DNA of 56,843 nt from Burkholderiaceae bacterium (GCA_004299095.1 SCQQ01000103.1:1-56843), one strand, 5' to 3'; shown: positions 17,031 through 26,290, counted from the stretch's first letter. Program-made: numbers and translations. The notes: a model not told the origin generated them from the letters alone.

Positions 17031-18965
17031 ATGCACATCCACCACACCTTTGCGCAGACGGTGCGCTTCAGCACCTTCACATTCTGCGTGCTCGCAACGC
17101 TCGTGAGCGCCTCGACCCTGATCAGCACGGGCCATGGGATTCTGTGGTTCCTGCTGTTCGGCGTGCTCGTCATCGTGGGGCTGTACGACTTGAGCCAGAC
17201 GCGCCATTCGGTGCTGCGCAACTACCCGATCCTCGGCCACCTGCGCTTCATACTGGAATTCATCCGCCCGGAAATCCGCCAGTATTTCGTGGAAGGCGAT
17301 CTGGAAGCCGAACCGTTCTCGCGCGCCCAGCGCTCGGTGGTGTACCAGCGCGCCAAGGGCGTGCCCGACGTGCGCCCGTTCGGCACCAAGCTGGACGTCG
17401 GCGCCAGGGGCTACGAATGGATCAACCACTCGCTGCACACCACCAAGATCAATTCGCACGATTTCCGCATCTGGATCGGCGGCGAGCCGGGCGCGCCGCT
17501 GCCGGGCCAGTCGCCCTGCACGCAGCCGTACAACGCCAGCATCTTCAACATTTCGGCCATGAGCTTCGGCGCGCTCTCGGCCAACGCGATACGGGCCATG
17601 AACTGGGGCGCGCAAATCGGCGGCTTCGCCCAGGACACCGGCGAAGGCGGCATCAGCCGTTACCACCGCGAGCACGGCGGCGACCTGATCTGGGAAATCG
17701 GCTCGGGCTACTTCGGCTGCCGCAACGAGGACGGCACCTTCAACGCCGAGCGCTTTGCCAAGCAGGCCATCGACCCGCAAGTCAAGATGATCGAGGTCAA
17801 GTTGAGCCAGGGCGCCAAGCCGGGCCACGGCGGCATCCTGCCGGCCGCCAAGGTCACCGCCGAAATCGCCGCCGCGCGCGGCGTGCCCGAAGGGGTCGAT
17901 TGCGTCTCGCCGTCATCCCACAGCGCATTCTCGACGCCGGTGGAAATGATGCGGTTCATCGCTCGGCTGCGCGAGCTCTCGGGCGGCAAACCCACCGGCT
18001 TCAAGCTCTGCATCGGCCACCTGTGGGAATGGTTCGCCATCGTCAAGGCCATGCTGGCAACCGACATCACGCCCGACTTCATCGTCGTCGATGGCGCCGA
18101 AGGCGGTACCGGCGCCGCGCCGGTGGAACTCACCGACCACGTCGGCGCGCCGGTGCAGGAATCGCTGCGGCTGGTGCACAACACCCTGGTGGGCACGGGC
18201 CTGCGCGAGCGCGTGAAGATCGGCGCGGCGGGCAAGATCATCACGTCGTTCGACCTGGCGCGCATGTTCGCACTGGGCGCCGACTGGTGCAACGCCGGCC
18301 GCGGCTTCATGATGTCGGTGGGCTGCATCCAGGCACAGATCTGCCACACCGGCCTGTGCCCCACGGGGGTCACGACGCAAGACCCGGTACGCCAGCGCGC
18401 GCTGGTGGTCACCGACAAGGCGCCGCGCGCGGCGCAATTCCACGCCAACACGCTGCACGCGCTGCAGGAATTGCTGCAATGCGCGGGCCTCACGCACCCG
18501 GATGAACTGAGCCCGTTCCACATCGTGCGACGCGTGAGCGACAGCCGCATCCGACTGCTCTCGGCCATCTTCCCCGAGATCGAGCCACGCGGCATCGTCG
18601 ACGACCTGGCGAACCAGCAAAACGTCTACCGCCTGTACTGGCCCCTGGCCGACGCGCACAGCTTCGCGCCCAGCATGGCCGTGGCGGGCGAGGCGCCGCT
18701 CACCATCGACCCGGCGCTGCCGCAACGGGCGGGTGCGTTGCACTCGGCCGCGCAAATCGCCCGGGAACTGGGGCATGCGCAAATGCCGCATCCGATCGCC
18801 GTGAGCCACGTGGTCCCGAGCCAAGCGATGACGCCGGCCGCCGCGCCGGCGACGGCCGCCCAGGTGCCCGAATCGTGGACCGGGTCCGGCGCGGCGGATG
18901 AACCCGAGTCGCCGCCGCCGAGCCCGAAGCGCGATCCGGCTCCCATACACTTCACGCAGGATTGA
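17031..18965 (+). CDS. Membrane-anchored FMN-binding glutamate synthase-like protein
   Basis: A 644-aa protein with two N-terminal hydrophobic segments (residues about 13-35 and 38-58) followed by a GltB central/FMN-like TIM barrel. Blocks include MSFGALSANAIRAMNWGA, GEGGISRYH, GSGYFGCR, VKLSQGAKPGHGGILP, VDGAEGGTGAAPVE and a CxxxxxCxxxxC-type cluster (CIQAQICHTGLC) expected to hold a [3Fe-4S] centre. There is no glutaminase domain and no GltD beside it, so it cannot be the conventional heterodimeric GOGAT. It may be a membrane-linked oxidoreductase with an unknown partner. A GGGAGA ribosome site precedes the ATG. The tail (residues about 600-644) is Pro-rich and low complexity. Confidence 0.88.
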   Translation: MHIHHTFAQTVRFSTFTFCVLATLVSASTLISTGHGILWFLLFGVLVIVGLYDLSQTRHSVLRNYPILGHLRFILEFIRPEIRQYFVEGDLEAEPFSRAQRSVVYQRAKGVPDVRPFGTKLDVGARGYEWINHSLHTTKINSHDFRIWIGGEPGAPLPGQSPCTQPYNASIFNISAMSFGALSANAIRAMNWGAQIGGFAQDTGEGGISRYHREHGGDLIWEIGSGYFGCRNEDGTFNAERFAKQAIDPQVKMIEVKLSQGAKPGHGGILPAAKVTAEIAAARGVPEGVDCVSPSSHSAFSTPVEMMRFIARLRELSGGKPTGFKLCIGHLWEWFAIVKAMLATDITPDFIVVDGAEGGTGAAPVELTDHVGAPVQESLRLVHNTLVGTGLRERVKIGAAGKIITSFDLARMFALGADWCNAGRGFMMSVGCIQAQICHTGLCPTGVTTQDPVRQRALVVTDKAPRAAQFHANTLHALQELLQCAGLTHPDELSPFHIVRRVSDSRIRLLSAIFPEIEPRGIVDDLANQQNVYRLYWPLADAHSFAPSMAVAGEAPLTIDPALPQRAGALHSAAQIARELGHAQMPHPIAVSHVVPSQAMTPAAAPATAAQVPESWTGSGAADEPESPPPSPKRDPAPIHFTQD

Positions 18966-18981
18966 GGCCGGCGATCCGGCC
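18966..18981 (+). other. GC hairpin directly after the glutamate synthase-like gene
   Basis: GGCCGG-CGAT-CCGGCC is a perfect 6-bp stem overlapping the end of the stop-codon region. It has no U-tract, so it may be a weak terminator or an mRNA 3-prime end-stabilising hairpin. No promoter for the following ABC operon was convincing in the remaining 130 bp. Confidence 0.35.
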
Positions 18982-19110
18982 CGGTTCACGTCGCGTCAGA
19001 CCTCAGGATCCGCCCCGCTTCGAGGGCCTCTCGGTACAAACCCTGACGCTCCGTTAAACCGTTATGGCCGACAATGCCCCCACTCAAGGGGATCGCATCT
19101 TCCGCACCGC

Positions 19111-19887
19111 ATGGACACTGACATTATTCTGGAAACGCGCGGACTCGTGAAAGAGTTCAAGGGATTCGTCGCCGTGGGCGGCGTCGATCTCAAGGTCAAG
19201 CGCGGCAGCATCCATGCGCTGATCGGACCCAACGGCGCCGGCAAGACCACGTGCTTCAACCTGCTCACCAAGTTCCTTGAGCCGACCAAGGGCGAAATCT
19301 TCTTCGAGGGCACCGACATCACGAAGGAAAAGCCCGCGCAAGTGGCGCGCCGCGGCATGGTGCGCTCGTTCCAGATTTCCTCCACCTTCCCGAACATGAG
19401 CGTGCTCGAGAACGTGCGCGTGGCGCTGCAACCCACGCTCGGCACAGCCTACAACTTCTGGCGCTCGTCGAGTTCGCTGAACCAGTTGAACGGCCGCTGC
19501 ATGGAGCTGCTGAACCACGTCGGGCTGGCCGATTTCGCCGGGCTCAAGGCGGCCGAACTGCCGTATGGGCGCAAGCGCGCGCTGGAAATCGCCACCACGC
19601 TGGCGATGGAGCCCAAGCTGCTGCTGCTCGACGAGCCCACGCAAGGCATGGGCCACGAAGACGTCAGCATGATCGTCAACCTGATCCAGAAAGTGGCGCA
19701 AAACCGCACCGTGCTGATGGTCGAGCACAACATGGCGGTCGTGAGCCGCATCGCCCAGACCATCACGGTGCTGCAGTTCGGCGAAGTGATCGCCGAAGGG
19801 CCGTACGAGGACGTGTCGAAAAACCCGCAAGTGCTGGAAGCCTACATGGGCAGCGCCGAAGCGGAACTGGAAGGCATCGATGGCTGA
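19111..19887 (+). CDS. Branched-chain amino acid-type ABC transporter ATPase, LivG-like
   Basis: A 258-aa cytoplasmic NBD. Walker A is GPNGAGKTTCFNL, the Q-loop lies in RSFQISSTFPNMS, and Walker B is LLLLDEPTQGM followed by the H-loop VLMVEHNM. The ABC signature is unusual: AELPYGRKRALEIA in place of LSGGQ/LSYGQ. The ATG at 19111 is favoured over an upstream frame with no homology. The operon order is ATPase-ATPase-binding protein-permease-permease, so this gene is first. It overlaps the second ATPase by 8 nt. Confidence 0.93.
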   Translation: MDTDIILETRGLVKEFKGFVAVGGVDLKVKRGSIHALIGPNGAGKTTCFNLLTKFLEPTKGEIFFEGTDITKEKPAQVARRGMVRSFQISSTFPNMSVLENVRVALQPTLGTAYNFWRSSSSLNQLNGRCMELLNHVGLADFAGLKAAELPYGRKRALEIATTLAMEPKLLLLDEPTQGMGHEDVSMIVNLIQKVAQNRTVLMVEHNMAVVSRIAQTITVLQFGEVIAEGPYEDVSKNPQVLEAYMGSAEAELEGIDG

Positions 19888-20647
19888 AGTGGCAACCCAG
19901 GCCGCTGCCGCTTCCACCGCCCGCGCCGCCCCCGCAACGCCCGCCGGCGCGGTTGCCATCGAGCTGCGCGACGTCAAGGCGTGGTACGGCGAATCGCACA
20001 TCCTGCATGGCGTGAGCCTGAACGTACATGCCGGCGAAGTGGTGTCGCTGCTGGGCCGCAACGGCGCCGGCCGCACCACCACGCTGCGCTGCCTGATGGG
20101 CCTGGTGGGCAAGCGCACCGGCGCCATCCGGGTGAACGGCGTCGACACCATCAGAATGGCGCCGCATCGCATCGCGCGGCTCGGCATCGGCTACTGCCCG
20201 GAAGAGCGCGGCATCATGACTTCGCTCACCTGCGAAGAGAACCTGCTGCTGCCGCCCAAGGTGGCCGAAGGCGGCATGGACCTGGACGAGATCTACGCCA
20301 TGTTCCCGAACCTGCAAACACGCCGCGGCAGCCCCGGCGGGCGCCTTTCGGGCGGCGAGCAGCAGATGCTGGCGGTGGCGCGCATCCTGCGCACCGGCGC
20401 CAAGATCCTGCTGCTGGACGAAATCTCCGAAGGCCTGGCGCCGGTGATCGTGCAGGCGCTGGCCAAAATGATCCGCGAACTGCGCAAGCGCGGCTTTACC
20501 GTACTGATGGTGGAACAGAACTTCCGCTTCGCGGCACCGCTCGCGGATCGCTTCTACATCATGGAGCGCGGCCAGATCGTGCGCGAATTCAGCGCGGCGG
20601 AAGTACGCGCCGATCCGAGCGCGCTGCAGGCCTATCTGAGTGTCTAG
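19880..20647 (+). CDS. Branched-chain amino acid-type ABC transporter ATPase, LivF-like, with Walker A Lys replaced by Arg
   Basis: A 255-aa NBD with a 25-residue Ala-rich N-terminal tail. Walker A reads GRNGAGRTTT, so Arg65 (CGC, 20072-20074) replaces the invariant lysine. The rest is intact: signature LSGGEQQM, Walker B ILLLDEISEGL (Glu present) and H-loop region VLMVEQNFRF, where Gln replaces the switch His as usual in LivF. It pairs with the LivG-like ATPase to form a heterodimer. The Arg form may be a subfamily trait, and the partner's normal Walker A could sustain one ATP site. Confidence 0.92.
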   Translation: MAEVATQAAAASTARAAPATPAGAVAIELRDVKAWYGESHILHGVSLNVHAGEVVSLLGRNGAGRTTTLRCLMGLVGKRTGAIRVNGVDTIRMAPHRIARLGIGYCPEERGIMTSLTCEENLLLPPKVAEGGMDLDEIYAMFPNLQTRRGSPGGRLSGGEQQMLAVARILRTGAKILLLDEISEGLAPVIVQALAKMIRELRKRGFTVLMVEQNFRFAAPLADRFYIMERGQIVREFSAAEVRADPSALQAYLSV

Positions 20648-20707
20648 CGGCCTCTGGCAGAGACCGACATCGTTTTCGTTTACCCGTACTTTCGAGGAGA
20701 AATTGTT

Positions 20708-21940
20708 ATGAAACGCAGACAAGTGGTCAGCATGCTGGGTGGCTTGGCGCTGCCCTGGAGCACTCTGGCGCTGGCGGAAATCCCGGGCAACGACCTGAAG
20801 ATCGGCGTGCTCGCCGACATGTCGGGCCCGTACGCGGGTGTATCCGGCGTGGGTTCGGTCGTCGCCGCCAAGATGGCTGCAGCGGATTACGTCAAGCACA
20901 CCGGCTCCAAGCTGAAAGTCGAGGTGCTGTCGGCTGACCACCAGAACAAGCCGGACCTGGGCTCGAGCATCGCGCGCAAGTGGTATGACTCCGAAGGCGT
21001 CGAAGCACTGTTCGACGTGACGACGTCGTCGGTCGCGCTGGCAGTGAACCAGATCACCAAGGAGAAAAACAAGGTGCTGGTCGACACCGGCGCCGGTACG
21101 CCCGACCTGACCGGAAAAGCCTGCACGCCCAACACCATCCACTGGCTCTACGACACCTGGGAGCTGGCCCACACCGTGGGCAGCGCCGTCGTGAAGAACG
21201 GCGGCACGAGCTGGTTCTTCCTCACCGCCGACTATAAGTTCGGCCACGATCTGCGCGATGACACCGCGGCCGTCGTCAAGGCCGCAGGCGGCAAAGTGCT
21301 GGGCAGCGTGAACATCCCGCTGGGCACGCAGGATTACTCGTCGTTCCTGCTGCAGGCGCAAGGCTCCAAAGCCAAGATCATCGGCCTCGCGAACGCGGGG
21401 GCCGACACCACCAACGCCATCAAGCAAGCGGCTGAATTCGGCATCGTCAAGGGCGGCCAGAAAATGGCCGGCCTGCTGGTGTTCATCAGCGACGTGCACG
21501 GCCTTGGATTGCAGGCGGCGCAAGGGCTGCAGGTGAGCGATGGCTTCTACTGGGACATGAACGACGCGACCCGCGCCTGGACCAAGGAGTACGTCAAAGC
21601 ACGCAACGACGGCAACTACCCGAATTCCAACCACGCCGCGGTCTATGCCGGCGTCTACCACTACCTGCAAGCGGTCGACAAGCTCCAGCAAGCCAAGGAC
21701 GGCGCCAAGGTCGTGGCTGAAATGAAGAAACTGCCGGTGACCGACAAGCTGTTCCAGAACTCCAAGATCCGCGTCGACGGCCGCGTCACGCACGACGTCT
21801 ATCTGTTCGAAGTGAAGAGCCCGAGCGAATCCAAGTACCCGTGGGACTACTACAAGAAGCTCTCGACGATTCCCGGCGACCAGGCTTTCCGCCCACTCGA
21901 CCAAGGCGGCTGCTACCTGGTCAAGGAAGAAAAATCCTGA
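20708..21940 (+). CDS. Periplasmic binding protein of the branched-chain amino acid-type importer
   Basis: A 410-aa LivJ/LivK-type binding protein. The N-terminus MKRRQVVSMLGGLALPWSTL is a signal peptide with twin arginines, cleaved near LALAEIPG. The mature part starts DLKIGVLADMSGPYAGVSG and continues SADHQNKPDLGSSIARKW, VDTGAGTPDLTGKAC and YAGVYHYLQAVDKL. The many acidic and aromatic residues do not identify the ligand; relatives bind amino acids or aromatic acids. A ribosome site GAGGAG precedes the ATG. It sits between the ATPases and the permeases. Confidence 0.92.
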   Translation: MKRRQVVSMLGGLALPWSTLALAEIPGNDLKIGVLADMSGPYAGVSGVGSVVAAKMAAADYVKHTGSKLKVEVLSADHQNKPDLGSSIARKWYDSEGVEALFDVTTSSVALAVNQITKEKNKVLVDTGAGTPDLTGKACTPNTIHWLYDTWELAHTVGSAVVKNGGTSWFFLTADYKFGHDLRDDTAAVVKAAGGKVLGSVNIPLGTQDYSSFLLQAQGSKAKIIGLANAGADTTNAIKQAAEFGIVKGGQKMAGLLVFISDVHGLGLQAAQGLQVSDGFYWDMNDATRAWTKEYVKARNDGNYPNSNHAAVYAGVYHYLQAVDKLQQAKDGAKVVAEMKKLPVTDKLFQNSKIRVDGRVTHDVYLFEVKSPSESKYPWDYYKKLSTIPGDQAFRPLDQGGCYLVKEEKS

Positions 21941-21972
21941 TGTCGCGCTAATCCCGAGCAAGGCACAGAACG

Positions 21973-22857
21973 ATGGATATTTTCGGCGTTCCCATCCAGG
22001 CCCTGATGGGGCAGCTCCTCATCGGCCTGATCAATGGGTCGTTCTATGCCTTGCTGTCGCTCGGTCTGGCGGTCATTTTCGGCATGCTGGACATCATCAA
22101 TTTCGCCCACGGCGCGATGTACATGCTGGGGGCGTTCGCGGCGTATTTGCTGCTGCAGAACCTGGGGCTGGGGTACTGGTGGTCGCTGCTGCTCACGCCG
22201 TTCATCGTCGGTGCGATCGGCGTGGTGATCGAGCGCACCATGCTCAAGCACCTGTACGGCATCGACCCGATCTACGGGCTGCTGCTCACCTTCGGCCTGG
22301 CGCTCATCCTGGAAGGTGTGTTCCGCAACAAATACGGCGCCACCGGCCTGCCCTACGCGATTCCCCCCGTGCTCACGGGCGGCATCAATCTCGGTTTCAT
22401 GTTCCTGCCGATGTATCGCGCCTGGGTCATCGTGGCGTCGGTCATCGTTTGCTTCGCCACCTGGTACACGATCGAACGCACCCGCCTGGGCGGTTATTTG
22501 CGTGCCGCCACGGAAAACCCGCAACTGGTGCAGGCGTTCGGCATCAACGTGCCGCGCATGATCACGCTCACCTATGCATTCGGCACCGCGCTCGCGGGTC
22601 TGGCCGGCGTCATGGCGGCGCCCATTTACCAAGTCAGCCCGCAAATGGGCTCCGACCTCATCATCGTGGTATTCGCCGTGGTGGTGATTGGCGGCATGGG
22701 CTCCATCATGGGCTCGATCATCACCGGATTCGCCCTGGGCTTGCTCGAAGGCCTCACCAAAGTGTTCTATCCGGAAGCCTCCACGACGGTCATTTTCGTC
22801 ATCATGGTCGTCGTCCTTCTGATCCGTCCGGCCGGCCTGTTCGGTACGCAAAAGTAA
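21973..22857 (+). CDS. Branched-chain amino acid-type ABC permease, LivH-like
   Basis: A 294-aa inner-membrane protein with about eight hydrophobic segments. Family sequences are LLIGLINGSFYALLSLGLAVIFGMLDIINFAHGA near the N-terminus, RAATENPQLVQAFGINVPRM (the cytoplasmic EAA-like loop) and VVIGGMGSIMGSIITGFALG. It forms the channel with the LivM-like subunit encoded 4 bp downstream. Confidence 0.94.
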   Translation: MDIFGVPIQALMGQLLIGLINGSFYALLSLGLAVIFGMLDIINFAHGAMYMLGAFAAYLLLQNLGLGYWWSLLLTPFIVGAIGVVIERTMLKHLYGIDPIYGLLLTFGLALILEGVFRNKYGATGLPYAIPPVLTGGINLGFMFLPMYRAWVIVASVIVCFATWYTIERTRLGGYLRAATENPQLVQAFGINVPRMITLTYAFGTALAGLAGVMAAPIYQVSPQMGSDLIIVVFAVVVIGGMGSIMGSIITGFALGLLEGLTKVFYPEASTTVIFVIMVVVLLIRPAGLFGTQK

Positions 22858-22861
22858 ATCC

Positions 22862-23860
22862 ATGGCCACTTCGACCAACAACCTGCAAGCCATGGGCGCC
22901 ATCAATCCGGTGCTCGCGCCGGCCAGCAATCGCGCGGGACGCACCCATTTGCTGGTGTTCCTGCTGATGGTCGCGATCTTCGTTTTCGCGCCGCTCCTGG
23001 GCGTCTACCACGTCTTCATGATGCAGGTGATGTGCTTCGCGCTGTTCGCCTGCGCCTTCAATCTGCTGATGGGTTTCGGCGGGTTGCTGTCGTTCGGCCA
23101 CGCCATGTTCCTGGGTGGCGCCGGTTACGCCGCGGCGCACGCGGCCAAGGTCTGGGGCCTGACGCCCGAACTCTCGGTGCTGTTCGGCACGCTCTGCGCC
23201 GGCATCCTCGGCTGGGTCGTCGGCACGCTCGCCATTCGCCGCCAGGGCATCTATTTCGCCATGATCACGCTGGCGCTGGCGCAGATGGTGTTCTTCTTCT
23301 GCCTGCAAGTGCCGTTCACGCACGGCGAAGACGGTATCCAAGCGGTGCCGCGCGGCCATCTGTTCGGCCTGATCGACCTGAACAATCCGGTCGCCATGTA
23401 TTGCTTCGTGCTCGGCATTTTCCTGATCGGCTTTGGCCTCATTTACCGCATCATCCACTCGCCTTTCGGGCAGGTGCTGCAGGCCATTCGCGAGAACGAG
23501 CCGCGCGTGATTTCCCTGGGCTACGACGCCGACCGGTTCAAGCTGCGCGCGTTCATCCTGTCGGCGGCGCTTGCGGGAACGGCAGGCGCCACCAAGTCGC
23601 TGGTGTTCCAGTTGGCGTCGCTCAACGATGTGCGCTGGACCACGTCGGGCGACGTCATCCTGATGACGCTGATCGGCGGCGTGAGCACCATCTTCGGCCC
23701 GGTGGTCGGCGCGGCGATCGTGGCCGCGGTGCAAAACTACCTGGCCGATCTGGGCGCCTGGGTCACAGTGGTCGAAGGCGGTATCTTCGTCGCTTGCGTG
23801 CTGCTGTTCCGCCGCGGCATCGTCGGCGAAATCGGTCACTTCCTGAAAAGATCGCTCTGA
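22862..23860 (+). CDS. Branched-chain amino acid-type ABC permease, LivM-like
   Basis: A 332-aa polytopic inner-membrane protein, with a 28-residue hydrophilic N-terminal tail. Characteristic elements are ACAFNLLMGFGGLLSFGHAMFLG, FAMITLALAQM, the cytoplasmic loop AIRENEPRVISLGYDADRFK and TLIGGVSTIFGPVVGAA. It is the last gene of the importer operon and lies 4 bp after the LivH-like gene. Confidence 0.94.
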   Translation: MATSTNNLQAMGAINPVLAPASNRAGRTHLLVFLLMVAIFVFAPLLGVYHVFMMQVMCFALFACAFNLLMGFGGLLSFGHAMFLGGAGYAAAHAAKVWGLTPELSVLFGTLCAGILGWVVGTLAIRRQGIYFAMITLALAQMVFFFCLQVPFTHGEDGIQAVPRGHLFGLIDLNNPVAMYCFVLGIFLIGFGLIYRIIHSPFGQVLQAIRENEPRVISLGYDADRFKLRAFILSAALAGTAGATKSLVFQLASLNDVRWTTSGDVILMTLIGGVSTIFGPVVGAAIVAAVQNYLADLGAWVTVVEGGIFVACVLLFRRGIVGEIGHFLKRSL

Positions 23861-23877
23861 ACGCGCGCGGGCGCGTT
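23860..23877 (+). terminator. Candidate 3-prime hairpin of the ABC importer operon
   Basis: AACGCGC-GCGG-GCGCGTT is a perfect 7-bp stem with a 4-nt loop starting at the last base of the LivM-like stop codon. It is positioned as a terminator, but CCGG rather than a U-tract follows. Confidence 0.35.
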
Positions 23878-24040
23878 CCGGCCGGGACCGCGGCGGGCGG
23901 GGCACTTCCTGCGGCCGCAGTCATCAGACCTTGAAGCTCCGTGCGCGGTAACGCGCGCGGATTCCCTTTCTGGGCCGTACGACCCGGCGACCCCTTCGGG
24001 CCGTCGTGATGCACCCGAAAGCCGTTTGGAATCTTCTTCG

Positions 24041-24862
24041 ATGAAACCCCGTGTCACGCTCATCGCGTCAGCCCTGACCCTGCTGTTGCTCGCCGGCTGC
24101 GCCACCAGTACGACGGGCAGCGTCGCGGCCGGTGGTCAAAGCCGCCCGCAACTGCTGCTGGTGTCGCCCGGCACGGTGATGCGGGAGTCGCTCGCGTACT
24201 ACACGCAACAGAACGACCAGGCGCGCCGGCAGGGCACGCTGATCAGCAGCGGGGCGGAGTTCAACCGCGTCAACGCCGTCATGCTGCGGCTGGTGCCGCA
24301 AGTGGCCGTGTTCCGGCCAGACGCGGCGCGCTGGCCGTGGCAACTGGTGCTGATCGACCAGGACACGGTCAACGCCTACGTCATGGCAGGCGGCAAGATC
24401 ACGATCTACACCGGGCTGATTCGCAAGCTGAGGCTGACCGACGACGAGATCGCAGCCGTCATGGGGCATGAAATGGCGCACGCGCTGCGCGAGCACACGC
24501 GCGAAAAGATGTCGCAAAGCGCGCTCGGCGACCTGGCCATTTCGATCGGCGGCACGGCCCTCGGGGCCGGTGACGGCGCGACGCAACTGGTCGGGCTTGG
24601 CAAGCAGTTGGCGCTGGACCTGCCGTTTTCACGCCAAATGGAAACTGAAGCCGATCTGTACGGTCTGGAACTGACGGCCCGTGCCGGCTACGATCCGCGC
24701 GCAGCGATCACGCTGTGGCAGAAAATGGCGCAACTGGATCAGGGCGGCGGACCCGGGTTCCTATCCACGCACCCGCCTTCGAACGAACGCCTGGTCAACC
24801 TGCAGCGCGCGATCCCGAGCGTGATGCCGCTGTACCAGGCGGCGCACCGAAACGCGGAATGA
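24041..24862 (+). CDS. M48 family metallopeptidase, lipoprotein
   Basis: A 273-aa periplasmic zinc protease of the LoiP/BepA-like M48 type. The signal peptide ends in the lipobox LLAGC (Cys20). The zinc motif HEMAH is at residues 143-147, and the third ligand lies in METEADLYGLEL. The conserved end FLSTHPPSNERLVNL is present. Such proteases act in outer-membrane protein quality control. It is monocistronic or weakly linked to the downstream OsmC gene. Confidence 0.93.
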   Translation: MKPRVTLIASALTLLLLAGCATSTTGSVAAGGQSRPQLLLVSPGTVMRESLAYYTQQNDQARRQGTLISSGAEFNRVNAVMLRLVPQVAVFRPDAARWPWQLVLIDQDTVNAYVMAGGKITIYTGLIRKLRLTDDEIAAVMGHEMAHALREHTREKMSQSALGDLAISIGGTALGAGDGATQLVGLGKQLALDLPFSRQMETEADLYGLELTARAGYDPRAAITLWQKMAQLDQGGGPGFLSTHPPSNERLVNLQRAIPSVMPLYQAAHRNAE

Positions 24863-24919
24863 ATCTGGCTACGCCGCGTCAGCCATTGACCACGCCGATC
24901 CTCGACAAGGAGATTGGGC

Positions 24920-25396
24920 ATGCCCCATCAAACACACCACCACTACTCGGTTTCCATGACCTGGACCGGCAATCGCGGGGCGGGGACGGAAACCTACCGC
25001 GCGTACGCACGCGACCACGTCATCCACGTTGCGGGCAAACCCGACGTGCCCGGTTCATCCGACCCCGCGTTCTTCGGCGACGCGGCGCGCTACAACCCCG
25101 AGGAACTGTTCGTGGCCGCGCTCTCGGCCTGCCACATGCTGTGGTACCTGCATCTCTGCGCCAACGCTGGCATCAGCGTGCTCGCGTACGCGGACGATCC
25201 CGAAGGCGTGATGGCCGTTGCGGCCAACGGCAGCGGCCGCTTCGAACGCGTGGTGCTGAAACCGCGCGTGCGCATCCGCGCCGGCGATGACGCGGGCCTG
25301 GCGCGGTCGCTGCACGAGAAAGCGCATGCCATGTGCTTCATCGCCAACTCCGTCAACTGCGAATTGGGTTGCGAGCCTGACATCCGAAACGATTGA
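24920..25396 (+). CDS. OsmC/Ohr family protein
   Basis: A 158-aa cytoplasmic protein of the OsmC fold, which reduces organic hydroperoxides with a pair of thiols. Cys71 in ALSACHMLWYL is the expected peroxidatic residue and Cys139 in HAMCFIANSVN the resolving one; ARYNPEELFVAAL precedes the first. The ribosome site AAGGAG is 6 nt before the ATG at 24920, which decides the start over the in-frame TTG at 24914. It converges with pyrF. Confidence 0.92.
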   Translation: MPHQTHHHYSVSMTWTGNRGAGTETYRAYARDHVIHVAGKPDVPGSSDPAFFGDAARYNPEELFVAALSACHMLWYLHLCANAGISVLAYADDPEGVMAVAANGSGRFERVVLKPRVRIRAGDDAGLARSLHEKAHAMCFIANSVNCELGCEPDIRND

Positions 25397-25456
25397 CCCG
25401 AAGCCATGCACCGAGCGGTTCGCCGGCAAACGACCCTATCGCTCAGAACCCAACGT

Positions 25457-26290
25457 TCAAACTGGGGCTCGCGCCGCGTTCAATCGATCACGTGTCGCTT
25501 GCGCCGCAGCGCGTGCGGCGGCGGCGAAATCGGCACCAGACCCCGCGTACAGCACGGCGCGCGAGCTGTTCACCACGATCGCGCCGCTGTCCTTGTGCGG
25601 GCAACCAGCGCGCACCGTGGCTTCGGCATCTCCGCCTTGGGCGCCCACGCCCGGGATCAGCAGCGGCAGCTGCGGCGCCAGCGCACGCACGCGGGCGATT
25701 TCCTGCGGATACGTGGCGCCCACGACCAGCCCGAGCTGGTCGTTGCGGTTCCAGGTAGTGGCCGCAAGCTCAGCCAAATGTTCGTACAGGCGTGGCTGGC
25801 CCGCCACCACCAGGCGCTGGTTCTGCAAATCGTCGCCGCCGGGATTGGACGTGCGGCACAGCAGGAACAACCCTTTGTCGGGGTATTTCAGATAGGGCTC
25901 GATGGAATCGAAACCCATGAAGGGCGAGAGCGTGAGCGCGTCGGCGCCGTAGCGATCGAAAGCCTCGCGGGCGTATTGTTCGGCGGTGCTGCCGATGTCG
26001 CCGCGCTTGGCGTCGAGAATCACCGGAACCTGCGGCGCCACGGCGTGGATGTGGGCGATCAGGCGCTCCAGTTGCCCCTCGGCGCGCTGCGCCGCAAAGT
26101 AGGCGATCTGCGGCTTGAACGCGCACACCAGATCGGCGGTGGCTTCGACGATGGTGCGGCAAAACGCGAAGGTTCCTTCAGAATCACGCGCCGCGCCCGC
26201 AGGGAACCGCGACGGCAGCGGGTCGAGCCCCACGCACAGGAGCGATTGGTTTTGTGCCTGCGCGGCGCGCAATTGGTCGATGAAACGCAT
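25457..26290 (-). CDS. pyrF: Orotidine 5-phosphate decarboxylase
   Basis: A 277-aa enzyme catalysing the last step of UMP synthesis. It belongs to the longer type 2 subfamily. The catalytic Lys/Asp array is in VILDAKRGDIGSTAEQYA, and other conserved segments are SLLCVGLDPLPSRFP, LSPFMGFDSIEPYL, LLCRTSNPGG and PLLIPGVGAQGGD. It starts MRFIDQLRAAQ at 26290. It is single, between convergent osmC-like and divergent serC. Confidence 0.96.
   Translation of the reverse strand: MRFIDQLRAAQAQNQSLLCVGLDPLPSRFPAGAARDSEGTFAFCRTIVEATADLVCAFKPQIAYFAAQRAEGQLERLIAHIHAVAPQVPVILDAKRGDIGSTAEQYAREAFDRYGADALTLSPFMGFDSIEPYLKYPDKGLFLLCRTSNPGGDDLQNQRLVVAGQPRLYEHLAELAATTWNRNDQLGLVVGATYPQEIARVRALAPQLPLLIPGVGAQGGDAEATVRAGCPHKDSGAIVVNSSRAVLYAGSGADFAAAARAAAQATRDRLNAARAPV

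Noticed and set aside
20054-20083. The Walker A Arg as a likely sequencing error
   Set aside because: The reading frame and surrounding codons are clean and the Arg codon fits a known type of subfamily variation, so it is reported as a finding rather than dismissed.
19763-21961. A 732-codon open frame on the minus strand
   Set aside because: It lies antisense to the LivF-like and binding-protein genes, whose motifs are unambiguous; the frame has no recognisable protein sequence.
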